Assembly (NCBI GenBank): GCA_019828545.1
Contig: JACVRA010000165.1
Coordinates: 62,001 to 126,000 of the forward strand
Origin: Paracamarosporium sp. OC-R06-R3
Lineage: Eukaryota; Ascomycota; Dothideomycetes; Pleosporales; Didymosphaeriaceae
Reading direction: 5' to 3'
DNA: 64,000 nucleotides
The translations under genes were made by a program, and so were the position numbers. This document shows positions 31,878-43,860 of the stretch, piece after piece. The notes beneath the pieces are model-generated. The model ran no database searches. It was not told the origin of the DNA and saw only the letters and a list, made by a program, of their open reading frames with translations. Position 1 is the first letter of the stretch. The number at the start of each line of letters is the position of its first letter.

Positions 31878-34511
31878 TTAAAAGTCGTCATCGTCCATAT
31901 CTTCGTTACCCGCTTCAATAAAGACAAGTCGTGTGCCTTCCCCAGTCGTTTGCCAGACCTGTAGAACGCTATTAGTCCATGATCCACTTCAATGAAGGTA
32001 TTATAAAGACTTACATCCAGCATGGAGTACTCATCAATCGCCTGCTCGAACTGGTCTGCTGTGAAGCCCTTGGCAAGCACTCTCTCCCTGACTCGGCGTA
32101 GGTCGAGCTCGCCTCGGCTTCCGTCCCCAACAGCAGCTGCACCGCTCGCTTCCATAGTTTTGATGAGATGGTAAATCTTGCTGCTCGGTGTGTGGTCATC
32201 TCTGCGATTTTCATCGGCGTATAAACTTGCTTTACTGACTTCGACAAGCCTGAGGGCTTCATCTACATCCTCAGTAATCACCTCCTCGGCGAACCGCAGA
32301 CGGGCCAAAGCTTGCGATAGACGAAGAACGCCTAGCAATGTACGGGTTGAAGTGTATGTAAACGCCTTCTTGGTACCCTCATCGCGTTTCTGTTGCTGTC
32401 GCATGCGGACGTAGGCTCCTACCATATAGTCTGATACCTCCTTCGGTATGGTCGGCCGGTATGATCGCGCACGCGCGACCCATTGGCGAACCTCTGCAGG
32501 GCTGAAGACAACGCCGCCGGGGGCTTCAGGGTGAGCATTGTGCATATGAACGTGAGTAACGTGGCGAGCAAGCTCCTCGTCCGAGTCTCGCGAAGGGGTA
32601 TCAAGAATCAGGAAAAGAACGTCGAAACGCGACAAAAGCGCAGCCGGAAGATTGATGTTTTCAACAGGGGAAATACGAGGATTATATCGGCCATACAGAG
32701 GGTTGGCCGCAGCCAGGATTGAGGTGCGGGCATTTAGAGTGGTCGTGATACCGGCTTTGCTGATAGAAATGGTTTGCTGCTCCATTACTTCGTGAATGGC
32801 TGTCCGATCACCGTCGTCCATTTTGTCGAATTCATCGATGCAGCACATCCCGTTGTCGGCCAGGACAAGGGCACCACCTTCCAGTACCATCTCATCCGTG
32901 ACAGGATCACGCATAACGGCAGCAGTAAGACCGACTCCACTGCTTCCACGGCCAGTGGTATATACTCCCCGAGGAGCAACCTTCGTGATGTATTTGAGAA
33001 GCTGAGATTTGGCCACACCAGGATCGCCCATCAAGCAAACGTTAATGTCACCACGGATGCGCATACCATCGCCAACTTCTTTGGTGACGCCACCAATCAG
33101 TTGCAGTAAGAGTGCCTTCTTTACATCAACATGGCCGAAGATCTCAGGAGCGATAGAACGAGACAGGTACTCGTAGAGTTGGCCGGTCCGTTCTAATTCG
33201 TTCATCCTTTTCAATGTGGGCTGCGCCAGTACAATATCGTCGTACGCCTTCTTGTGCTGCATCACATATTGAGCTTCCAGGTACGTGTCGGTAAGCAACC
33301 CCGCGCGGATAGCCTTGAAGCCTGTGTAAGGGGTGGGAAGAAAGATACCAGCGCAGTCAATAACATCGCCAGGGTTAATTTGTCGCACTAGATCGCCGTG
33401 GCAATGGATCGTCAATTGCCTAGGGATGTGGCCGACGGGTACCTGGTCAGCCATTTCTTGAATTTTGACCTCCTGGAAAGGCAGGAACTTCGAAGCACGA
33501 GTGGACAAGAAGAGCTGGCCCTTGGTGTTGTTTTTCTTGCAGTCCTCCGAGGGACACTCTACCAACGGAGTGAACTGTTTGCTCGTCACAGGCTGGAAAA
33601 TTTCGCATCCACAGCGATCGCAAGAATATGCGTTGACCTGAATGGCAGGCTTGACGTCCGATACCCTAGTAGCAATACCGCGAACGGTAATAAGGTGACC
33701 TAGATGTTCTCCACGAACATTGCGCACAGCCAAGGCCTTCATGCTCCGCTGGCTGCTAGCCCCGGACGGTATTATGGGCTTGAAGTTCAAAGTGTAACGG
33801 CGCGTTAGGGCAGGAGGGAATATAAGTTCTGGCGGCGCTTGGGCCCCGTCTTCGCCTCCTTGCTGTTCCTGCATCTTTTCGTTGCGCTTCGACCGTTGGG
33901 TCATGATTATGTCCAGAACATCGTCTTTGAAGCTGTCATCAGCGTTAGCAAAGACTTGCGAGAATATCATGGAATCGTACTTTGGCTCTTGTGCGGGTTG
34001 TGGCAGCAACTTGTCTACGGCCCTGGAGAAGATCTCAATGTAGTGATGGCAATTACGCTCGACAGATTCGATGAGCTTGAACTGGCCTTCAGGATCCGCG
34101 GCTTTTTCCCACTGCTCGCTATCAGCTTCGGTCCTTGCCGGTGGAATAATGGATGCGCACAGTGTCTAGGTCATTGAGATCAATCAAGACGTTGGTTCGC
34201 GTCCTGTCTGCAATGTCCTGCAGCATCTCCATGTACTTTGCCTTGGTTCGGCGACGTCTTTGGCTTCTGTCTGGCGCGGGGTCGTCCGACTCGTCGACCA
34301 TGTCGTATTCTGCGCTGTCGCCATCGCCGTTGAGATTGAGGTTCTCAAGCTGGTCTGCCGCTTCTGTCGACGAAGACTTGAAGTTCTGGAGGAAATCCAC
34401 AAAGGCGGCTAGGGTGACGTCCATCAGCTAGGCCCCGGAAGCATTTTGCGTGGTACACAAACCTTCCTGCTCCTCGTAGTTGACGAGCGACTTCTCAGCA
34501 CGAAGCGCCAT
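31878..34511 (-). CDS. MCM7: MCM7, subunit of the replicative MCM2-7 helicase
   Basis: Four exons, 34511-34463, 34408-34161, 34111-32015 and 31958-31878, give 824 residues. The N-terminus [26 protein letters not shown] matches the MCM7 start. A zinc-binding motif lies at about 263 (CDRCGCE ... ECPSEDC), Walker A at 461 (GDPGVAKSQ), Walker B at 522 (CIDEFDK) and the arginine finger at 593 (SRFD). MCM7 acts in licensing and unwinding of replication origins in the nucleus. The last intron is 56 nt; removing it changes frame and gives the proper C-terminus ([27 protein letters not shown]). Without splicing the frame runs on to a different tail. Intron 2 has a less usual GTGCGC donor. It is divergent from PEX1. 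Confidence 0.95.
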
Positions 34512-34806
34512 TGCTTCTCGGATGTCGTGAGATTTATGCGCGCCGTGCGGTTGTAGGTCGCAAAATGGGGGTCGAAGAGGGGAAACGGTCGCGGCGGTGG
34601 AGGCTGGCGGTGCTTCTCGTCAAGCGCGTTCAAGGTTTCGCGTCGCGCGTCGACAAGGACGACGGGCGCTGATTGGCTAAGCACAGTAGCTCTTCTGCCG
34701 CCCGCTACCGCCTCGAGAGCTCCCAGACGCGGGCGCCGACAACCTCGGCAGGCAGGCCGAGCGTCGTCGGAATCGACCTTTCACTCGCACTTCCCTCTGT
34801 ATTGTT
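34512..34806. promoter_or_regulatory. Divergent MCM7-PEX1 promoter with ACGCG cores and a CCAAT box
   Basis: This 295-bp region separates two divergent start codons. It contains four ACGCG/CGCGT cores (34625-34629, 34639-34643, 34646-34650, 34727-34731), the core of the MluI cell-cycle box bound by MBF. A reverse CCAAT (ATTGG) sits at 34672-34676. MBF control of MCM and other replication genes is established in fission yeast; applying it here is inference. The region is GC-rich, so some CG-rich pentamers are expected by chance. Confidence 0.45.
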
Positions 34807-37800
34807 ATGGCGCCTCCAAAGAAGCCTGCCGGCCAGGCTGTGCAGGCCGAAATCGCATTGCAGCAGTCTCTCAAGAACTGCCTAGTCAATCTGCCCTCAT
34901 CGCTGGTGTCTGTACTGGTGAATGCGAATACCGTATGCGACGCGCAACATCCTTCCTGGCCATATGCTGATTCATCCCATATAGGTCGCCCAGAATGTCG
35001 TCGTCGAACTCTCGTACCGCCAACCTCCTCCGCCCGGTGCCTCAGAGTCGAAGAATGCCTCGCCGCAGAAGTCTGTGTTCCTGGGGTGGACGGGCATGCA
35101 GAGCAAGCGCAAACTTGCTCCGGTTGTCGGTCGCGACGGGCTGAGCGGTACAAGAGGCGGTCCCGCTGCAAGAGAGCAAGACGTTCAAACGGTCGAGGTG
35201 GACATGACATTTGCGCGCCTAATTGGATTGAATGAGGGGCACAAGGTTGGGATACTACTACATGTGGACCCACCACAAGCGCATACCATCAACATCGAGC
35301 CATTGACGCCTGTGGACTGGGAGATGATTGAGCTGCACGCTCAGTTCCTGGAACTAAATTTCCTATCCCAGATACGGGCTTTGCCAAATCCCCAAGGCCA
35401 GTCGTCGCATCCGTTAACTCTTCACTTGTCGCCGACGACCACTGCCAATATCGCCGTGACCTCAGTCACTCCTGCACCGCCCGCGGATTCTCAGTTTGTC
35501 AAGATATCACCAGACGCGGAAGTAATCGTAGCCCCTAAAACACGTCAAAAAGCGGAACGGAGTTCTGGGCGCGAAAGCCGAAGCGTTGGCGGGGCGTCTA
35601 GAAAGAGCGGGAAGAGCACTGCAAGTACTGTCAGACGGCGAAGTGGTAGGGACGAACAACCTAGCCGTGGCGTGATATTTCTTCGAGGGGTGGACCGCAC
35701 CGTAGCAACAGAGTGGTTTGACGATGAAGATACTCCTGACGCAGAAGGGCTTAAGATATGGGCGGACAAGGACATCCTCCTTACAAAAGCACTGAGAGGA
35801 GTCACCTGGGTATCCGTGGCTGTTGTTAAGCCTGCAGGTCTGCAGGAGCCCGTCGACATGACCCAAGAGCAGGAACAGGAGAAAGCTGCTGCGCGCGTTG
35901 TAGCCAGAATCGGAACATGGGAAGACGCTCCCGATGGCCGACATGTCGCTTTATCACCTGATCTATGCCGAGTTTTGGGCTGCGAAGGTTTCGTAGGGGG
36001 TCTTGTTCGCTTAGAAGCTGCTCCGAATCAGACAGCCAAACCGTCCTCTATCAAACCGCAAAGCTCCGGCTCCAAAGATAAGGATTCGTTTGTGAAAACG
36101 ATCAAGATCTTACCATTTTCTTCTGCTGCGAGTCAAGCAAATGCTTCATTACGATTCGGTGGAGAGTCAAAACAGGACCAAGAAGAAGCAATAAAGCGAA
36201 TAAAGGAAGGCTACGGCAAAAAGAACGGGCTATTGGATGGGCCTGTCACAGACGGTATGGTGTTACCTCCTACAAGCGACTCTACCTTAGGCTGGCAAGG
36301 TGGGATAGTACGGTTTGATCCTCCGCAACCTCCCTCCGCTGTCGCATGGATCTTGTTTCCAGAAAGAAAGCCCGCAGTAGAGCTTGGCGCGGAGGTTCCT
36401 ACACCGTCAAGCTGGGCGAGAGGTCTGCAGCAAGGAGATGCACTTCCACCGACCCAGCCAGAATTAGTTGGCATCGATCCACTCGTTGAACAATTGCGGT
36501 CGCACTTGACACATAGTTCGTCCGTGTTGTTAACCGGAGGGCTTGGGGCGGGCAAGACGAATTGTGCCCAGCTTCTCGCTCACCAACTTCGCACTGAATT
36601 CCTCTTCAACACTATTTACTTCTCTTGCCGCAAGCTTGTTACCGATGAAACAAGAGTGTCAACCATCAAGGAGACGCTTACCCGTCTATTCGCATCTGCA
36701 GCTTGGGGTGCCAGATCAGGTGGCAGTGCCGTGGTCATCCTTGATGACTTAGATAAGCTGTGTCCAGTTGAAACCGAACTACAAGTGGGCAACGAGAATG
36801 GGCGAAGTCGACATGTTAGCGAAAGTATCGTGACCATTGTTCGACAATACTGCAACCTGGACTCTGGAGTAGTCTTACTGGCCACAGCACAGGGCAAGGA
36901 GTCCCTTAACAATGTCATCGTTGGTGGTCATATTGTTCAAGAGATTGTTAGCCTCAAGGCACCAAATAAAGACGGCCGAAGAAAGGTCCTTGAAATGCTC
37001 GCACATCAAGATGAGAAGCCTCAGTCAACAATGTCTAACGGCGTGTCTCTTGAACATGCATTCACCGCATCACCTTCAAGCAGCCGCCCTAGTACCTCGC
37101 ATCGCAGTCAACCAAGCGGTTCCAGTATACAGCATAACGCTGGATCGGAAGAGGATGGATTTGTGGTGGATGCAACTATTGACTTCCTGGATCTTGCTGG
37201 ACAGACCGACGGATATATGCCTAGTGACCTAGTTCTGCTTACATCACGAGCACGAAACGAAGCGCTCATTCGATCTGTCACAGATACGTCTAGCGCAACA
37301 ACTATATCGTTAACCAGGGAGGACTACACACAGGCCCTATCTGGTTTCACTCCAGCATCTCTACGCAACGTGACCCTGCAGTCTTCTACAACGAAATGGG
37401 ATTCTATAGGCGGTCTCCACTCTACACGCCAGATATTGCTAGAAACTTTGCAGTACCCGACGACCTACGCACCTATCTTTGCGCAATGCCCTCTACGCCT
37501 CCGATCCGGTCTTCTTCTCTACGGATACCCTGGGTGCGGTAAGACGCTGCTAGCGTCTGCTGTAGCAGGTGAATGTGGACTCAACTTCATATCTGTCAAA
37601 GGACCGGAAATCCTGAACAAGTACATTGGTGCATCTGAGAAGTCGGTACGAGACTTGTTCGAGCGGGCCGAAGCCGCCAGACCATGTGTGCTCTTCTTTG
37701 ACGAATTCGATTCGATTGCACCCAAACGTGGCCACGACTCAACAGGCGTCACTGATCGCGTTGTCAACCAGCTGCTCACGCAGATGGATGGCGCCGAAGG

Positions 37801-38584
37801 TTTGAGCGGTGTATATGTCTTGGCTGCTACTTCACGACCGGATCTAATAGATCCAGCACTTCTTCGTCCAGGACGTCTAGACAAGAGTCTTATCTGTGAC
37901 ATGCCAGCCCTAGAGGAACGCATCGATATATTAAAGGCAGTCACGCGCAAGCTGCACCTCGCTCCAGCTCTTCTCGAGACTAGTCATGAGGGGCAGAATC
38001 TGCGCGAGATTGCTCAACGCACCGAAGGATACTCGGGGGCAGACCTACAGGCGGTGGTCTACAATGCTCAGCTCGAGGCGATTCACGATGTGCTGGGCGA
38101 TACTGAACTAAGCGACCCTACCAAGAGCGGGGACGCAAAGAAGAAGTCAAGCTCGGATGCCTCAGGCAAGCAAGACAAAGAGCACCGCATACCAGAATTC
38201 ACACATTTCCGGTTCGGCGAGTCTAATACCGCACCCGATGCTTCCAAACCCATCCCTTCTAGCCAGTTGAGCGAGCGTGCCCTTATCGCACAGAAGATCC
38301 AGGCACTGCAGGCGATGCGCAGAAAGCAGAAACAGGCCCAGCAGCAACAGCGGCCTGGCAGCAAGGACGAAAACGAGGGTCTAAAGGCCGAAGAAGACAG
38401 GAAGGAGCCTCAGATCCAGTGGTCACACATCAAGAGCTCGTTGGCGACGACAAGAAGCAGCATCAGCGCACAGGAGCGGCGCCGACTCGAGGGCATCTAC
38501 AGAGAGTTCGTCGTGGGGCGCAACGGCGAGATGCCCAGCGGACAGGGCGGGACCGAGATCGGTGGCCGGACGAGCCTAATGTAG
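34807..38584 (+). CDS. PEX1: PEX1, peroxisome biogenesis AAA+ ATPase
   Basis: Two exons, 34807-34932 and 34985-38584, give 1241 residues. The N-terminal part has the PEX1 double-psi-barrel pattern (CLVNLPSSLVSVL, then VAQNVVVELSYR, and FARLIGLNEGHKVGILLHVD...TVDWEMIELHAQFLE-like sequence). Two AAA modules follow. D1 has Walker A GGLGAGKT near residue 560 and VVILDDLDKL as Walker B. D2 has GYPGCGKT near 889, LFFDEFDSIAPKRG as Walker B, and the second region of homology ATSRPDLIDPALLRPGRLD. Pex1 and Pex6 form a hexamer that pulls ubiquitinated Pex5 from the peroxisomal membrane so that matrix import can continue. The C-terminus is Gln/Lys-rich. The intron (34933-34984) precedes VAQNVV. Length fits the family. 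Confidence 0.95.
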
Positions 38585-39909
38585 CGTTGCCAGAGGTTCT
38601 TGTAGATAGTACCAAGGTCTTGGAGTGAATATAGAGTTCGGATCGAGGTGCGAAACGGCCCAGCGTTTGTGACGAGTGAGGGACGAGGCTGATTGGAGCA
38701 GGCGGTGCCAATGCGGCGCCCCAGAGCTTGGCGCGGATGAGGAGCAGATGACGAAAGCTTGAAGCCGAGAGAGCCTCAGGTCGCATTTCCGGAAGCAGGC
38801 GGCGAGCGCTGGACGCCCGAGGCTGGCGTGCGCGAATTGCGTCCCCAGAGATTGAGGCATTTCCGGGCGCACCTAGCCTCGCCTTGGGGAAGGCGCCGAG
38901 CTCGCTGGCGGCTCATTTAGATAGGCGTGCGATGACCTAATTGCCTGCAGTGAGCGACGTGAAGGCCCGCGCCCGCTAGGCAGGGATGCGCAGGTGGAGC
39001 CGACGGTTCGGCGTGGGTGCGAACCAGGAACGCGCCGCATACGGTCGCGCACCGCGAGTGCTGCTGCACGCGAGCAGCCGAGGCGCAGGCGGGCGAGGGC
39101 GAGGGCGCGGGCGTGGGAGGCGGTGAAGGAAAGACGCTCTGCGCGTGCCTGGAGAGCGTCCCACGCCCTCCAAAGCCGGCGGCGCCGCTGCTGCCGATCG
39201 CGCATCATGGCTCTGGCGCGCCCCGCTATTCGCTCATTGGCCGACTCGCCTGCTCGCCCTGCTACAAGCACCAGCTTGCCCCAGCCTTCCGACCTCTTCT
39301 GCCCACGCCGTTCCTCGCCCTCTCCACTGAGCCCACTGCCTCCCTTGAGCTCAGCAATTCGCCGTCCGCCAGCTACGCGATCCAGGTACGTGTTTATTTC
39401 CGTTGTCCAGGCGACCATTGGCCATTGGAGAGCTCGAGCCGGACGACCCGTCGGTCCCGCGCGGCCAAACCAGCCCGAACAAATGCCTCATGAAAGCAGA
39501 GTTTTCGGCCACCCGCCCCTCTTATAAGGCCGCTACCCACCCCCGACCCTCGGTCGCTCTGTTTTGGATGTTCTGTCTCGCCGTCCTCTCGAGTCCATCT
39601 CCAAGCCATTGTTCGCGACGCCGACCCGACTGATCCGCTGACCAGCTGTTGTTGCCTCTAGCCCAACGTCAATCGACTCAATTCCTAGAGCTAATCCTCC
39701 AAGTCGCAAAGGTACGCTGGACCAACCGTCTCCGAAGCAATTGGACTTGGTCGTCGGGATCCGTCATCGCAACGAGCCTAGCGCCAACCCATTTGCCCGT
39801 GTAAACAAGGCCCAAGCTCTCCATGGGATTTGGCCGTGTCTACCTCGGGGACCGCTTCTCAGTCTCTATGCGAATACACAACTGACATTGACACGCAGAA
39901 TCAGTCACA
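38585..39909. other. Intergenic region and probable 5' leader of the small membrane-protein gene
   Basis: About 1.3 kb. From about 38880 to 39250 it is very GC-rich with Arg-rich frames open on both strands (for example 38994-39527 plus, 38873-39418 minus), which I treat as composition effects. A TATAAGG at 39523-39529 and a likely 5'-UTR intron near the right end suggest transcription of the small gene starts near 39550-39600. Confidence 0.45.
39712..39898 (+). other. Candidate 5'-UTR intron of the 63-residue membrane-protein gene
   Basis: A GTACGC donor follows CAAAG at 39711. A CTGAC branch-like site precedes an ACACGCAG acceptor ending 39898, just 11 nt before the ATG at 39910. The 187-nt interval contains no required coding sequence. 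It is inferred from splice signals only. Confidence 0.4.
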
Positions 39910-40156
39910 ATGGCCGCCATCGACATGTCTCTCGTCGCGCGCAACGAAGCTGCTCTTTCCCAGCTCGCCAAGCGAAGCAACTTCGCTACCCGGGAACCTG
40001 GTGTCATCGTCGTTTTCGCCATCGTCGGTGCCGTCGCCATCCTCATGATTGCTATGTTCATCTCGAAGAAGGTAGGATTACCCCCAACAGATGGCCCAAG
40101 CCCGCAAAGCTGATTTTTTTCGTTAGATGGCCGCCCGCAAGGCTGGCGTCGTTTAA
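39910..40156 (+). CDS. Very small single-span membrane protein
   Basis: Two exons, 39910-40071 and 40127-40156, give 63 residues. The N-terminus is MAAIDMSLVARNEAALSQLAK, then a membrane helix of about 20 residues (GVIVVFAIVGAVAILMIAMF) and a basic end (SKK joined to MAARKAGVV). The start context CACAATGG is good, and the last exon supplies only ten codons including the stop. Small one-span proteins of this build are common in filamentous ascomycetes; I know of no assigned function. It would be missed by gene finders with a 100-codon limit. Confidence 0.72.
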
Positions 40157-40827
40157 AGATACCCCGTCGGAGAGTGAGATGGTAGATGGACGAGACGAAT
40201 GATGAGAAAGGTGTGGCTGTGTACATGATCGTTACGGATGCAATTGCTGAGATCTGCCGAAGAGGTGGTTATGGGAAGAATCTACTCTGGACAAGACGAT
40301 CATCGGCATCTATTGCGCTGTCTCACCACGTGTATATTGTTTTGTATACCACGTTTGCCTATGGAATTAGCTTTCCCTTCGGTTGCGCTGTGGATCGGAC
40401 GCCTGGTACGAAGGGTCCGTGGTAATAATAGATAGTCAGGATACCTCCAATGCGCACACACTTGAACCAACACGTAACAACGCCCACCAACGCCTACAAA
40501 AGGTTGTCAGGCAAACGCAGCTTATTCGCTTGAGCTTCGCAACTTTCACTCAGATCTGCGCTAGCCGTCGCCATTCCGTCACTCTAATCCCAACGTTGAA
40601 TGCTTCGTCATCGTCATCCCGCTGTCCATCAGACTCTAGTCCGCCCAAGCCAATCGCGCAAACTTGATTATCCATCCGCTTGCATGAACCTAGTCCTAAG
40701 TCCCACCTCTGCACCTTCCATTTTTGCGATGCATGTGGGCGCGACATTCTCGCCCCCACCGAGCTAAATAACGACTCGCGATGCATCTTCCATGGGCATG
40801 CCACCATGTATATGCGCAGCTTCCACA
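40157..40827. other. Intergenic region upstream of the HET-domain gene
   Basis: 3' flank of the small gene and promoter of the HET-domain gene. Frames here are short and without resemblance. The ATG at 40792 could be an earlier start of the HET-domain gene in the same frame. Confidence 0.4.
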
Positions 40828-43643
40828 ATGTACAATTACGACGCAAACATTTCGAGTCGCGAGCCAGAGATCAAGCATTTGTGTGAAGATGTGTGCGCAG
40901 CGTTCCAAGATGGCATTGCCGTTTGGGATGAACGTGTCGAGGGCTTACTGATCAAAAATGAAAAAGATGTCGAAGCTGCAAAGCAGCTGAGGGCGAGCTT
41001 TGAGGAGGGCTTTCAGATGCTGGCGAGGACCTATATGAAGTTTTACAAGCAGGCGGGTGCGCATTTTGCGATCGGCGATGGTACGTACGTGTCTTTGGAA
41101 GCGGGATTTTATTGTCTTGTGCAGTCATCGGTGTTGCTTATGACTATCTGACACTCCAACAAAGTGGAAACCCAAAACGAGCTTGCCTCAGCGTTGCTTC
41201 ATTTTAACTCGAGAGTCATTGAGCTGCTTCAGCAGGTTCCTGACGATGCCATCGCGGGTGTCCCATGGCTTCCAGGCTCCTTTGATGAGCAGTATGAGGT
41301 TGTCAGATATGATCACCTCCGGCAACGAACTAGCTATGTTCAGACTAGATGCATACACGCTCTTCATGAACTATTCTCCAAGATCTCAGCATGGGCAGTA
41401 CCCATCTACACCCTGCCACCCCTAGCCAACCAATCTTCCACACTGACTCCTCCAACGTCCGAGCATGAACCAGAAAGCTTTTTTGAGCGAATTCGCGCAC
41501 CATTTCATCGGCAGAGATACGAGTATGAGCGGCTACCCACCCAATACTCTTTCCGTCTAGTCAAGATACTCACAGCGAGACCTTCCGTGACATGCGAAAT
41601 CAAAACTTTTCATCTTACCGACCCACCACCTTTCAAGGCGCTGAGTTACTGCTGGGGCAAGCCTGGACAGCACTCTGATATTTGGTGTAATGATCAATTG
41701 TTCAAGGTCTCTTCCAATCTTAAAAAGGGATTCCAACGCCTGCACATGTATGGCGCTTGGTCGCGCGTTGAGTGGTTCTGGATTGACCAAATATGCATCA
41801 ACCAGAAGGATTTCGAAGAACGCACCCAGCAAGTGCGCCTGATGCGAGCTATTTACCAGAGGGCCCAGAATACCGTGATCTGGCTGGGCTCAGACGATGG
41901 GAGCGCTCGCGGTGCGATATCCATCATTGGCGACCTTTATCGCCTCATGCTCGAGACGCAGGAAAAGGAAACAGCTGCACGCATGGAAAGTCGCTCGCTG
42001 GCTAATATACAGGTGGCACTACCACCAGAGGAAGATGAAAGATGGGCATTCTTATCTAAATTTCTGGATCTTCCTTGGTTTGAAAGATGCTGGATCATCC
42101 AAGAGGTATGTCGGCTTCCACTCCCTGTCGGTTTTCTTTTGGCTGGATGAAAGACTCTTCGATAGGTCAAACAGTTTTCACTTTCCTGAGGTTAGTTCCG
42201 CTCTTTGACCTTTACTAACTCTGGCTCGATATACAGGTAGTTGTCTCTCGAGGTGATCCTGTTTTACTCTGTGGAAGCTTCCAGCTTCTTTGGTCCCGTT
42301 TCCAAGAAGCCATGGCCGGACTGATGAAATACCATTCCAGGTTTCGGGCTGAAAGGTTGAAACTAATGAAAGGAATCCTGGACCTATCCTCGAACAGTGA
42401 GGTTTGGGAACTAAGTTCTTTACTCCAATCCACGCGATCGTCTCAGGCTACCGATCCTCGAGACAAGGTTTTCGCATTATTTGGTCTAGCGGGCGAGTCA
42501 AAAGCTCCGGAGAAGTGGCCTAAGACGTTAATGCCAGACTACAACCGGTCGACGCAGGACGTATATACGGCGGTCACGCTTTATTGCATTGACAAAACAA
42601 AATCCTTAACAATTCTATCTCAAGTCGCTCATGTCTCGGGAATGAACGATGCCTCATTTGATGAGGTTTACCGGTCGTGGGTCCCGAGATGGTTTGAACC
42701 GCAGCGTACGAACGAACTAAGTGCGTTCAACGTCACCCAAAGTGAGTCGGGGTGGAAGCTGCTCACCGAAAAATTCAACAACGCATCGAAGAATTTTGAA
42801 GTATCTCGAAATCCACATACTCCGCTCGACGTCCTACGCTTGGAAGGCATACCAGTTGCAACTGTAGACTTCTGCTTGCCCGCCATCTCACCCGAGATGT
42901 TGCCTACCCCATCCTCTACTATGTCGCTGATCGACGGCCCGCATCCTCAGTTGCTGCAAACACTCCCAGAACTCTTTACTCTATGCAAATCTCACCTCAT
43001 TCACCTTTCTAACGAAGCATTTCTTCGAACATTCTTCCTCGTCACCACCGCTGGCCTAACCCCAGAGCAAAACGATGCACGTCACGAGCCACTGACACAT
43101 GTCCGCGCTTTCTTACGCACAGCAATGCCTGAGACATCCGAGACAGGACCCGAGGAGAGTTCGATGTACAGCCTCCGCAGGGCTCTCAGGTCGAATCTTA
43201 GCATTTCCACGCTGACGCCCGATCTGACCCCTCCTGCTTCCACCGATTCTCTCCAAGCACCCCCATTGGGACGGATGAGGTCTTCGTCAGACAACTTCCG
43301 TACGGTAGCATCTGGGTCTCTTTCTCCAGGTTTGAAGAATCCCAAAGTGGATTCATCGCGGTACACGTCTGCGTTAACACCGATGCTCCACCGACGGCTT
43401 TTCGTCACTTCGACAGGGCATTTAGGACTTGGACCTGCGGCTATGATGTCCGGGGACATCGTGGCAGTTTTGTTCGGTGGGAGAGTGCCGTATGTGCTTC
43501 GAAGAGTCGGTGACGAGTACTGGAGGTTTATCGGGGAGTGCTATGTGGACGGCTTCATGCACGGGGAGGCGCTTGAACCGCATTATGGAGCTGGCGGGTC
43601 TCGGGAGGGAAGAGTGGAGCATGAGTGGTTCGACCTGGTGTGA
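40828..43643 (+). CDS. HET-domain protein (heterokaryon-incompatibility type)
   Basis: Three exons, 40828-41080, 41165-42105 and 42237-43643, give 866 residues (878 if the in-frame ATG at 40792 is used). An N-terminal helical region of about 240 residues precedes the HET domain. The domain starts at about residue 241 with FKALSYCWG, followed by WFWIDQICINQKD, EERTQQVRLMRAIYQRAQNTVIWLG and LPWFERCWIIQE, the block order of the family. The second intron (131 nt, TTTACTAAC branch) joins IIQE to VVVSRGDPVLLCG. HET domains can trigger regulated cell death when genetically different hyphae fuse, and many act downstream of a partner; the partner is not visible here. The C-terminal third has RDKVFALFGLA and a wall of Ser/Thr/Pro-rich sequence before GDIVAVLFGGRVPYVLRR. 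Confidence 0.88.
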
Positions 43644-43860
43644 CGAAAGCCTGCCACGGCTGCGTACATCCTGTCATGTTAGCATGACCGCTTCAGACTG
43701 AAGGTGGGTAGGCTTCGATATGTGACATCGACTGGAGAAGGTGCCATGGATATATGTGTTAGCCTGGTAAGAAAGATGGACAAGAAACGCTGAGTCATCA
43801 CAGGGGGTATATTGATCTATGATTCCGACACCTCGACAGGTCCAAAGGCCTCATACCAAC

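Noticed and set aside
38873..39527. Overlapping Arg-rich frames on both strands
   Set aside because: Both strands are open because of GC-rich composition; residues are almost only Arg, Ala, Pro and Ser, with no ordered segment.
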